Source of the DNA: Streptomyces varsoviensis
GTDB lineage: Bacteria > Actinomycetota > Actinomycetes > Streptomycetales > Streptomycetaceae
Assembly (NCBI RefSeq): GCF_000718635.1
Contig: NZ_JOBF01000001.1
Location: 558,001 to 622,000, forward strand
Direction: 5' to 3'
Length of the DNA stretch: 64,000 nt
Part shown: in pieces, positions 58,116-64,000 of the stretch
How the letters are laid out: each line of letters opens with the position of its first letter
Numbering within the stretch: the stretch's first letter is position 1
Made by a program: the position numbers and the translations under genes
The notes under the pieces: model-generated
Databases searched by the model: none
What the model was told of the DNA's origin: nothing
What the model saw: only the letters and a program-made list of their open reading frames with translations

Positions 58116-58475
58116 ATGTCAGCAGAAGTGATCGACCGATTCTTCCAGAGCTCGGGTGCCGGCGACATCGAGACCGCCGTCGAATGTTTCGCCGACGACG
58201 GGCAGTGGATCACGCCCGACGGAGACGGACTCGGGACGGTCCACACCAAGAATCAGATCGGCGAGCTGATCACCAGTATGAACGCGATGCGCGAAAAGAT
58301 GATCGCCTCCGGGGTCGACGGGAAATTCGAGCCGCCCATCATGGTCGACGAGAACATGGGGCTGGTGCGGTGGACCGTGGAGACCGATGACGGAAAGGTG
58401 GTCAATCGCGGCGTCGACCTCTTCATCCTGCGCGACGGGAAGATCGTGCTCAAAGACGTCTACCGCAAGGCCTGA
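58116..58475 (+). CDS. NTF2/SnoaL-like small protein
   Basis: A 119-residue protein with the SnoaL/ketosteroid-isomerase pattern: an early helix (VIDRFFQSSGAGDIETAVECFADDGQW), then TPDGDGLGTVHTKNQIGEL, an alternating beta core, and the end FILRDGKIVLKDVYRKA, typical of the last strands of the NTF2 cone. Such proteins act as cyclases, epoxide hydrolases, isomerases or dehydratases in polyketide pathways, for example in polyether ring closure. ATG at 58116 follows ATGGAGCG. It lies between a P450 and an AbyU-like cyclase. A P450-epoxide followed by NTF2-mediated opening is one possible pairing, but this is inference. Confidence 0.82.
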   Translation: MSAEVIDRFFQSSGAGDIETAVECFADDGQWITPDGDGLGTVHTKNQIGELITSMNAMREKMIASGVDGKFEPPIMVDENMGLVRWTVETDDGKVVNRGVDLFILRDGKIVLKDVYRKA

Positions 58476-58535
58476 AACTCTCCGACGCATCCCTGATGCG
58501 GCCTTGCCGCTCCCCGAGAATCGCTGAAACTCTCC
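58472..58535. repeat. Direct repeat CTGAAACTCTCC flanking a small hairpin
   Basis: CTGAAACTCTCC occurs at 58472-58483 (overlapping the stop codon of the NTF2-like gene) and again at 58524-58535. Between them CGCATC (58486-58491) and GATGCG (58495-58500) can form a six-base-pair hairpin with a three-base loop. It may be a processing or attenuation element before the cyclase gene, or a trace of duplication. Confidence 0.7.
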
Positions 58536-58554
58536 ATCAAGAAGGGGTAGAAAC

Positions 58555-58977
58555 ATGCTCAACAGCTATGAGGAACTGGTCGAGACGACGGTCAGCGCCA
58601 CCACCGACATCGAGGACTTCGAGAACATCCAGGTCGGCCAGGGCGGTGTGTACGAGCACGCCCTGTTCACCAAGTCCGGTGAGAAGGTGGCCACCACCTC
58701 GGGCGGCTACAAGATTCTCTACCAGCGGGAATCCGACCAGCAGTTCATGGCGTACCTGACCAACGAGGTCGTCTTCGAGGACGGGTCCGGAACGATCCGG
58801 GTCGCCGGCTGGATCGACCTCGGGTCGCTCCTGTCCGGGGACTGGGCCTACTACCCGAGTGTGGGCACCAGCGGCCGGTACCTCGGCCAGACGGGATTCA
58901 TGGCCTGGCGCCCGTACGACCTCGGCAAGGTGGAAGGCGCCGACGTGAAACTGATCATGTTTGCCGCCGCCGAGTGA
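58555..58977 (+). CDS. AbyU/PyrI4-like beta-barrel cyclase, putative [4+2] cyclase
   Basis: A 140-residue protein made almost entirely of beta strands, with no cofactor motif. It carries the signature I recall from AbyU and related spirotetronate cyclases: SGGYKILYQ, then AGWIDL, then WAYYPSVGTSGRYLGQTGF and AWRP. The fold is the allene-oxide-cyclase/dirigent-like barrel. AbyU and PyrI4 close rings by an intramolecular [4+2] reaction inside the barrel. ATG at 58555 follows AAGAAGGGG. The PKS predicts a diene and a dienophile four carbons apart, which suits a decalin-forming [4+2] step. The PKS ends in an integrated TE and no tetronate genes are visible, so the substrate should differ from the known spirotetronates. 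Confidence 0.85.
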   Translation: MLNSYEELVETTVSATTDIEDFENIQVGQGGVYEHALFTKSGEKVATTSGGYKILYQRESDQQFMAYLTNEVVFEDGSGTIRVAGWIDLGSLLSGDWAYYPSVGTSGRYLGQTGFMAWRPYDLGKVEGADVKLIMFAAAE

Positions 58978-59078
58978 ACGGCTCGCGGTGACGTGATGGG
59001 GCGAGGAAACTCAAGTTCAGGATTCAGGGCATTCCGCCGCGGATTGGCACCTGTGTTCTCCGACGTGGAGGTAGCGAA

Positions 59079-59921
59079 TTGAGCCGGGTCGCCGGGAAAG
59101 TCGCGCTGGTCACTGGCGCCGCGCGTGGCATGGGGCGTTCGCACGCGGTGCGGCTCGCCCAGGAGGGGGCGGACATCGTGGCCGTCGACCTGTGCGCGGA
59201 CCTCGACAGCACGCCGTACCCAGGGGCGAACAGCCAGGACCTCACCTCGACGACGAAGCTGGTCGAACAGACGGGCCGGCGAATCCTTGCCCGCCGGGCG
59301 GATACCCGCGACTTCAAGGAATTGCAGAATGTCGTCGACGAGGCGATAGCCGAGTTCGGCCATATCGACGTCGTGTGCGCGAATGCCGGCATGTCCAGCT
59401 TCGGGTTCTCATGGGAACTCTCCGAGGAAGCCTGGCAAGAAATCATCGACGTCAATCTGACGGGATCGTGGAAAACCGTCAAAGCGGTGATTCCCCATAT
59501 GATCGAGCGGAATGAAGGCGGCTCGCTGGTCTTCATCAGCTCGACGGCGGGGCTGATCGGCGTGCCGACCATGTCGCACTACACCGCGTCCAAGCACGGC
59601 GTGGTCGGGCTGATGCGTGCCCTGGCCGTGGAGCTGGCACCGCACAACATCCGCGTGAATTCGGTCAACCCGGGAAATGTCGACACGCCGATGGTCAACA
59701 ACGCTCCGATGCGAAAGCTCTTCCTGCCCGAAGTCTCCGACCCGACACCGGAGGCGGCGAACGATGTGATGCGAGAGATGAGCGCGTTGCCCGTCGGCTG
59801 GCTGGACTCGCAAGGGGTCAGCGAGGCCGTGCTCTATCTGGCGTCGGACGCGGCGCGTCACGTCACGGGAATCACCCTTCCCGTGGACGCCGGAATGTCG
59901 CTCCCCAACAAAATTCGATAG
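59079..59921 (+). CDS. Mycofactocin-type short-chain dehydrogenase
   Basis: A 280-residue SDR. TTG at 59079 is chosen as start because GGAGG lies at 59067-59071 and no ATG/GTG upstream fits. The cofactor motif is TGAARGMGRSHAVRLAQEGA. The extra loop after the AVDLCADLD strand (the PYPGANSQDL region) is typical of SDRs with tightly held NAD that rely on mycofactocin or another external acceptor. The catalytic set includes ISSTAG and Tyr168-x3-Lys172 (YTASK). CANAGMSS is also seen. It would oxidise a secondary alcohol or reduce a ketone on the polyketide. No mycofactocin genes are in the window. About 100 bases of untranslated sequence lie before it, with nothing recognisable. Confidence 0.88.
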   Translation: MSRVAGKVALVTGAARGMGRSHAVRLAQEGADIVAVDLCADLDSTPYPGANSQDLTSTTKLVEQTGRRILARRADTRDFKELQNVVDEAIAEFGHIDVVCANAGMSSFGFSWELSEEAWQEIIDVNLTGSWKTVKAVIPHMIERNEGGSLVFISSTAGLIGVPTMSHYTASKHGVVGLMRALAVELAPHNIRVNSVNPGNVDTPMVNNAPMRKLFLPEVSDPTPEAANDVMREMSALPVGWLDSQGVSEAVLYLASDAARHVTGITLPVDAGMSLPNKIR

Positions 59922-59960
59922 GAGCCGGCCGGTCCACGAATAAGACGCCGCTCATCGAAC

Positions 59961-59978
59961 AACCGAAACAACCGAAAC
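59961..59978. repeat. 9-bp tandem repeat before the second NTF2-like gene
   Basis: AACCGAAAC occurs twice in tandem, in an AT-richer 110-base gap (59922-60032) that otherwise shows only the GGAGG ribosome-binding site at 60022-60026. It may be a regulator half-site pair, but support is weak. Confidence 0.5.
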
Positions 59979-60032
59979 AACTCAAACCCTGTCAGCGTCC
60001 CCAGGCGTGAACAATTTTTCCGGAGGCTTCTC

Positions 60033-60509
60033 GTGACGACGGAGAGTGCATTCTCTCTCATGGTCGATCGGCTCGATATCATTGAGTTGACGGCCAAGTA
60101 CGCTTATCGGCTCGATACTCGCCAGTTCGATTCCTTGATGGAGCTGTGGAGCGACGCCGACCCGGTTTTCGACGAAGAAGCCTTCGGGCTGGGGAAGTTC
60201 ACGGGGAAGGACGCGATCCGGCGGCACTTCGAAGCCGACATCTACGGGCAGATGGAGAATCTCTGCCACCTGACGGCCAACCACGTCGTCGACGAGATCC
60301 TCGAATCCCGAGCATCCGGCAACTGCCATGTCTTCGCCCAGGGGGACGTGCGGGCCGGCGGGATCTCCCGGGCCACCGCGTACTACAAGGATCAATACGT
60401 TCGCGAGGACGGGGTCTGGAAGTTCTCCAGCCGCAAGGTGATCCCGTTGACGAGGCCGGAAGTCGGAACCTTCGAATTCCCGGCAGGGCAGAGCCCATTC
60501 AGTCAGTAG
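60033..60509 (+). CDS. SnoaL-like (SnoaL_4) protein, scytalone-dehydratase-like fold
   Basis: A 158-residue NTF2-fold protein of the SnoaL_4 type. It begins VDRLDIIELTAKYAYRLDTRQFDSLMELW, the common N-terminal helix pattern, followed by FTGKDAIRRHFEAD, a LCHLTANHVVDEI strand that places a His in the cone, and YYKDQYVREDGVWKFSSRKV at the end. The family includes dehydratases, isomerases and polyketide cyclases. GTG at 60033 is well placed six bases after GGAGG. It is the second NTF2-fold protein in this operon. The two are clearly different in sequence, so two separate ring-forming or dehydration steps are plausible. Its substrate is not known. Confidence 0.82.
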   Translation: MTTESAFSLMVDRLDIIELTAKYAYRLDTRQFDSLMELWSDADPVFDEEAFGLGKFTGKDAIRRHFEADIYGQMENLCHLTANHVVDEILESRASGNCHVFAQGDVRAGGISRATAYYKDQYVREDGVWKFSSRKVIPLTRPEVGTFEFPAGQSPFSQ

Positions 60510-60626
60510 GCCGGACCACTCAGTAGACCGGCCGGCACTGACCACGCGGCCGTGCACCGACTGCTTCGGATCCCATCCTGAGCGATCAGCAGTGGTGCCG
60601 GCCGCGTGGCCCGAGAAAGAAGGAAC

Positions 60627-61424
60627 GTGCACGCATCAACCACGAGTGGCGGCTCCTGGATCAGGCCGCTGCGAAGCTCAGCTCAGCGCAGTCACGTACA
60701 CCTCGTCTGCTTTCCGTTCGCGGGCGGCTCCGCGGGATATTTCCACTCGTTGGCGAAATCGCTCGAACCGGACGTCTCGGTGCTCGGGGTCCAGTATCCA
60801 GGGCGCCAGGACCGCCGCCATGAGCCGTTGATCGAGGACATCGGCCGGCTCGCCGACGAGATCTGCGAGGCGTTGCTCCCGTGGGAGACGCAGCCGCTCG
60901 CCTTCTTCGGCCACAGCATGGGTGCGGTGGTGGCGTTCGAGGTGGCGCGGCGCTTCGAGCGGGACAATCGCCGCGCGCCGCTCGCATTGTTCGCGTCCGG
61001 GCGCCGCGCCCCATCGTGTCACCGTGATGAGGATTCGCATACGGCCGATGACGAGAGTCTCGTCGCCCACCTTCGGTCGCTGGGCGGAACGGACCCGGCT
61101 CTGCTCGACGACGACGAGATGAGAAGCGTGATCCTCCCCGTGATCCGCGGCGATTACCGGGCAGTCGAGACGTATCGTGCGCCAACCGCGGAGACCGTGT
61201 TGAACGTGCCGATCATGGCGATAACCGGCGATCGCGACCCGAGCGTTTCGCTGGAGGAGGCGAGCGCCTGGCGAGGACACGCGGCGGGACCCTTCGAGAT
61301 CAAGGTCCTGACCGGAGGCCATTTCTTCATACACGAGCACGTCGCCGAGATAGCCGGCTGTGTTCGACGTGTGCTCATCGACTTCCGTTCCGACCTCACT
61401 CGGCCGCTAGGCTGTTCCCGCTGA
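60627..61424 (+). CDS. Type II thioesterase (editing/hydrolase)
   Basis: A 265-residue alpha/beta hydrolase of the PKS/NRPS type II thioesterase family. HLVCFPFAGGSAGYF is the oxyanion-region signature, FFGHSMGAVVAFE carries the nucleophile Ser97, an Asp lies in the ITGDRDPSV segment, and the His is in GGHFFIHEH. These enzymes remove wrong acyl groups from stalled ACPs. GTG at 60627 is preferred because it follows AAGAAGGA, though the spacing is short; GTG at 60606 in the same frame gives 272 residues. The ~95-base gap before it shows no clear promoter. It supports the PKS rather than releasing the final product, since module 9 has its own TE. Confidence 0.92.
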   Translation: MHASTTSGGSWIRPLRSSAQRSHVHLVCFPFAGGSAGYFHSLAKSLEPDVSVLGVQYPGRQDRRHEPLIEDIGRLADEICEALLPWETQPLAFFGHSMGAVVAFEVARRFERDNRRAPLALFASGRRAPSCHRDEDSHTADDESLVAHLRSLGGTDPALLDDDEMRSVILPVIRGDYRAVETYRAPTAETVLNVPIMAITGDRDPSVSLEEASAWRGHAAGPFEIKVLTGGHFFIHEHVAEIAGCVRRVLIDFRSDLTRPLGCSR

Positions 61425-61499
61425 ATGCCGTTTCCGCGCACAGGTGTTGGCCGTGATGGCGCCCGATGAGATCGACCCCGACCGGGGAGAGGACCTGCA

Positions 61500-62726
61500 A
61501 TGAACTCCGCAGTGACGGAATGTCCCACCGTGGACGTGAACATGCTCGACCCTGACTTCGTGCAGGACCCCTACGAAACCATGGCCGCATGGCGAGCCCT
61601 GGGCCCGGTCGTCTACAACTCGCATCACGACCAGTACATGGTCATGTCGCATCGCAACTGCTCGCGAGTGCTGGGCGACATACGCTATTTCAACTCCGCG
61701 AATGTGCTCCCGGAGATGGAGAAGGCGTTCGGCGGACCGACTTTTCTCGGCACCGACGGCGCGCGGCACCAGACGGTCCGCGGAATCTGGGAGCCGGGAT
61801 TCGAGCGCAGGACTGTCGAGGCCGACTGGACGGCGCGAATACAGCGAATTGTGGACGTGTATGTGGATCACTTCGTCGAACGCCTTCGCTCCGGCGAACC
61901 CCTCGACGCCCTCGCGGGGATGACGCGGATCATCCCCACCGTTGTCACCGCCCAATTGCTGGGCGCCGAAGAGGACATGTACGAGGACTTCATCAAGTGG
62001 AGTGATGCGACGGCGGCGGTTCTCGGCGCACGGCTGGACCCGACGCCGAGGGGCCAGGAGATCGTCGCCGAGGGCACCGCGGCATCGATCGCCTTGAACT
62101 CGTACATCGGCGGCCTCATCGAAAAGCACCGTGCGCAGGGGGCGAGCGATGGATCGCTCATGGCCCAGATGGTGTTCGACGACTTCGCGTCGTCCATGCC
62201 CGACCGGGAAATATTGGCGAACGGGACGATGCTGACGGTCGCCGCCAATGAGAGTACGGCCCAGGTGATGGCGATGATGTTGTACGCGCTGGGACGCCAT
62301 CCCGACCAGCGTCGCGCGCTGGTCGCCGACAGGTCGCTCGTTCCGGCCGCACTCGAAGAGGTCCACCGCTGGTCGACCCTCACGCAGTCGGTTCTGCGCT
62401 TCGCCTGTAGCGACGAGTCCCAGGTCGAGGGCTTCACGATCCCCGAGGGCTCCGCGGTCGTGACCCTTCTGGGCTGCGCGAACCGCGACCCCGCTCGCTG
62501 GGACGACCCGCACTCCTTCGACATCTTCCGTGCCCGTAAAGCGCACCTCGGCTTCGGCTTCGGGCCGCACATCTGCCTGGGCATTCATATGGCCCGGCTG
62601 GAGATGCGTCTTTGGCTGAACCGGCTGCTGGACAAGCTGCCGGACTACGAGATCGCGGGCGATATCGAATTCGGCCCCGACTTCACGCTGCGGGGTCTTC
62701 GGGGAATCCCGATCACGGCGGCGTGA
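61500..62726 (+). CDS. Cytochrome P450 (second of two)
   Basis: A 408-residue bacterial P450. The I-helix motif is AANESTAQ, a mild variant of AGxETT that keeps the acid and the Thr. ExxR is EEVHR, and the heme loop is GFGFGPHICLGIHMARLE with Cys359. ATG at 61500 follows GGGGAGAGG in the gap 61425-61499. It differs clearly from the P450 at 56812, so two different oxidations of the product are likely. It is the last plus-strand gene before the convergent regulator, and a strong hairpin follows it. No redox partner is encoded nearby. Confidence 0.95.
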   Translation: MNSAVTECPTVDVNMLDPDFVQDPYETMAAWRALGPVVYNSHHDQYMVMSHRNCSRVLGDIRYFNSANVLPEMEKAFGGPTFLGTDGARHQTVRGIWEPGFERRTVEADWTARIQRIVDVYVDHFVERLRSGEPLDALAGMTRIIPTVVTAQLLGAEEDMYEDFIKWSDATAAVLGARLDPTPRGQEIVAEGTAASIALNSYIGGLIEKHRAQGASDGSLMAQMVFDDFASSMPDREILANGTMLTVAANESTAQVMAMMLYALGRHPDQRRALVADRSLVPAALEEVHRWSTLTQSVLRFACSDESQVEGFTIPEGSAVVTLLGCANRDPARWDDPHSFDIFRARKAHLGFGFGPHICLGIHMARLEMRLWLNRLLDKLPDYEIAGDIEFGPDFTLRGLRGIPITAA

Positions 62727-62737
62727 GGGAACTTCGC

Positions 62738-62765
62738 GGCGGCCGGCGCCGATGGGCCGGCCGCC
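62738..62765. terminator. Perfect 10-bp stem-loop between convergent genes
   Basis: GGCGGCCGGC (62738-62747) and GCCGGCCGCC (62756-62765) are exact inverted repeats with an 8-base loop. The hairpin lies 12 bases after the P450 stop and between two convergent genes. It lacks a T-run on either side, as is common in actinomycetes. It may stop transcription from both directions. Confidence 0.75.
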
Positions 62766-62837
62766 CAGTGCGCGGGGTCCGCGCCGTGGGCGCGCCGCGT
62801 CCACAGGCGCCCGCGACCAGGTGTTGCGTGACAGCCC

Positions 62838-64000
62838 TCAGGCGGAGGCGTCCTGAAGAGCGGAGTGCGGGGCCGGCTGGGGGCCGAGGCGGGACAGCAG
62901 TTGTACGCGTGAACTGACCCCCAGCTTGCGGTAGATCCGGGTCAGATGCTGCTCCACCGTGCTGGTCGTGAGGTAGAGCTTGCCGGCGATCTCCCGGTTG
63001 GTCAGGCCCTTCGCCGCGACCTTGGCGACCCTCCGCTCCGCGTCGCTGAGCGCGTGCATGTCGACTTCCGTCTCCTCCAGCACGTCCGGCGCGCTGGCCC
63101 GTCGGGCGGGTTGTTCCGCGAAGCACGCCTGCCTGATGCTGTTGGCCTTGCGCGCCACCGACCGCGCCCGGCCGGCATCACCGAGTTGGGTGTACGCGTC
63201 GCGCAGGGCGGCGAGCGCGTTCGCCAACTCGTACTTGTCCCCGCTCCGGTGCAGCACATCCACGGCCTCGGACAAGATGGCAGGCCGGAGGTGCACCTCA
63301 CGGGTCGCCGCCAGCAGCCGCATGGTGCGCCCGCGCACCTGGAGATGGCCCTCCGGACCGATCAGGCGGAGCTGCTCGCGGGCGTAGCGCGCGGCCGTCT
63401 CGTGGTCTCCGAGTCGCAGGTGGGCGGCGGCCATCTCGGTGCGCCACGGCAGCGTCTCGGACTGGGCCACCTCCCACTGGTCGAGCGTGTCGGCGACGGC
63501 CTGGAAATCGTCGAGGGCGACCTGGGCGAGGCCGCGCTCGACGTAGTAGCGGCCGCGTGCCAGCAGATAGGACAGGCCGAACGGCGTCTCGAACATCACG
63601 TCCGGCACGCGCAGGGCGAGCGTGCGTGCCGCTTCGTCGTGTTTGCCCTGCAGCGTTTGCGCGGTCAGCAGAGTGTTCAGCGGCTCAGCGGCCATCACAC
63701 CCCATTCGGCGACCGAGACGAGTTCGAGCGCGGTGGCCGCCCGGGAGACCGCGACGCTGAGCGAGCCCCGGCGCAAGGCGATGTCCGCCGCGATCGCGCA
63801 GAACACCGCGCGCCAGGTGGGTGCCTGGAGGTCGAGGCAGGTCTGCATCAGTTCGCGGCACCGCTGCTCGGCTTCCTCCAACCGCCCGGCGTACACCATC
63901 GTGTGCAACGCGATCATGAGCGGCAGCAGGTTGATATCGGTCAGCGGCTGTTGCCACAGCGCCTCGTCCGCTTGGACCAGGAGTTCCGCGGTCGCCCCCT
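62838..64000 (-). CDS. LuxR-family regulator, C-terminal part (LAL-like), 5' truncated by window
   Basis: About 387 residues are visible; the frame is still open at base 64000, so the N-terminal part (usually an ATPase domain in large LAL regulators) lies outside. The C-terminal end is a LuxR-type helix-turn-helix: LSDAERRVAKVAAKGLTNREIAGKLYLTTSTVEQHLTRIYRKLGV. Upstream of it is a helical, TPR-like region rich in Ala, Leu and Arg (for example the HLRLGDHETAARYAREQL segment). Regulators of this kind activate macrolide and polyene clusters. It converges on the tailoring operon. The direct repeat near 24544-24559 is one possible target. Whether it is a true LAL protein needs the missing N-terminus. 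Confidence 0.88.
   Translation of the reverse strand, partial: GATAELLVQADEALWQQPLTDINLLPLMIALHTMVYAGRLEEAEQRCRELMQTCLDLQAPTWRAVFCAIAADIALRRGSLSVAVSRAATALELVSVAEWGVMAAEPLNTLLTAQTLQGKHDEAARTLALRVPDVMFETPFGLSYLLARGRYYVERGLAQVALDDFQAVADTLDQWEVAQSETLPWRTEMAAAHLRLGDHETAARYAREQLRLIGPEGHLQVRGRTMRLLAATREVHLRPAILSEAVDVLHRSGDKYELANALAALRDAYTQLGDAGRARSVARKANSIRQACFAEQPARRASAPDVLEETEVDMHALSDAERRVAKVAAKGLTNREIAGKLYLTTSTVEQHLTRIYRKLGVSSRVQLLSRLGPQPAPHSALQDASA

Overview
This window is most of a type I modular polyketide synthase (PKS) gene cluster from a high-GC actinomycete (Streptomyces or a relative). The evidence is very high GC with strong third-position bias, GTG and TTG starts, tightly overlapping genes, giant cis-AT PKS genes, and an actinomycete-type set of P450s, SDRs, a type II thioesterase and a large LuxR-type regulator. 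Both ends are cut inside genes: an acyl-CoA dehydrogenase on the left and a LuxR regulator on the right.

Layout. Bases 1-8376 (+) form one tight operon: acyl-CoA dehydrogenase (partial), FkbH-like protein, methyltransferase, phosphopantetheinyl transferase, SDR, D-2-hydroxyacid dehydrogenase, Gfo/Idh/MocA oxidoreductase, a LigB-like and a LigA-like extradiol-dioxygenase subunit, and an MFS exporter. Bases 8378-24322 (-) hold two PKS genes. Reading towards the thioesterase they are module 7 (KS-AT-DH-ER-KR-ACP) and module 8 (KS-AT-DH-KR-ACP) in one protein, then module 9 (KS-AT-ACP-TE). A 462-bp divergent control region with 24-bp tandem repeats follows, then a small FMN-type protein. Bases about 25372-56815 (+) hold the first part of the assembly line: loading KSQ-AT-ACP, module 1 (KS-AT-DH-KR-ACP), module 2 (KS-AT-KR-ACP), module 3 (KS-AT-ACP), modules 4 and 5 (KS-AT-DH-KR-ACP) and module 6 (KS-AT-KR-ACP). 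Bases 56812-62726 (+) are tailoring and cyclisation genes: P450, NTF2-like protein, an AbyU/PyrI4-type beta-barrel cyclase, a mycofactocin-type SDR, a second NTF2-like protein, a type II thioesterase and a second P450. The regulator lies on the minus strand at the right end.

How it works together. Docking sequences at protein ends support the order 25372 gene, 38466 gene (with 54011), 24322 gene, 12421 gene, giving an acetate-primed chain of ten units. The reductive domains predict a conjugated diene from modules 4-5 and an activated methyl-enone from modules 8-9, separated by four carbons. That spacing is right for an intramolecular [4+2] reaction giving a decalin, and an AbyU-like barrel protein is encoded nearby. 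The FkbH and acyl-CoA dehydrogenase genes suggest a methoxymalonyl- or hydroxymalonyl-ACP extender. Two ATs (modules 4 and 7) have non-canonical specificity motifs.

Points to treat with care. The ATs of modules 1 and 6 both lack their catalytic centre, and both break at the end of the same exact 100-bp repeat (29993-30092 and 53911-54010). The second break splits one PKS into two reading frames. A misassembly or collapsed repeat is at least as likely as biology. The LigB-like protein keeps the three iron ligands of its family but has lost the catalytic histidine. I cannot name the product from sequence alone.
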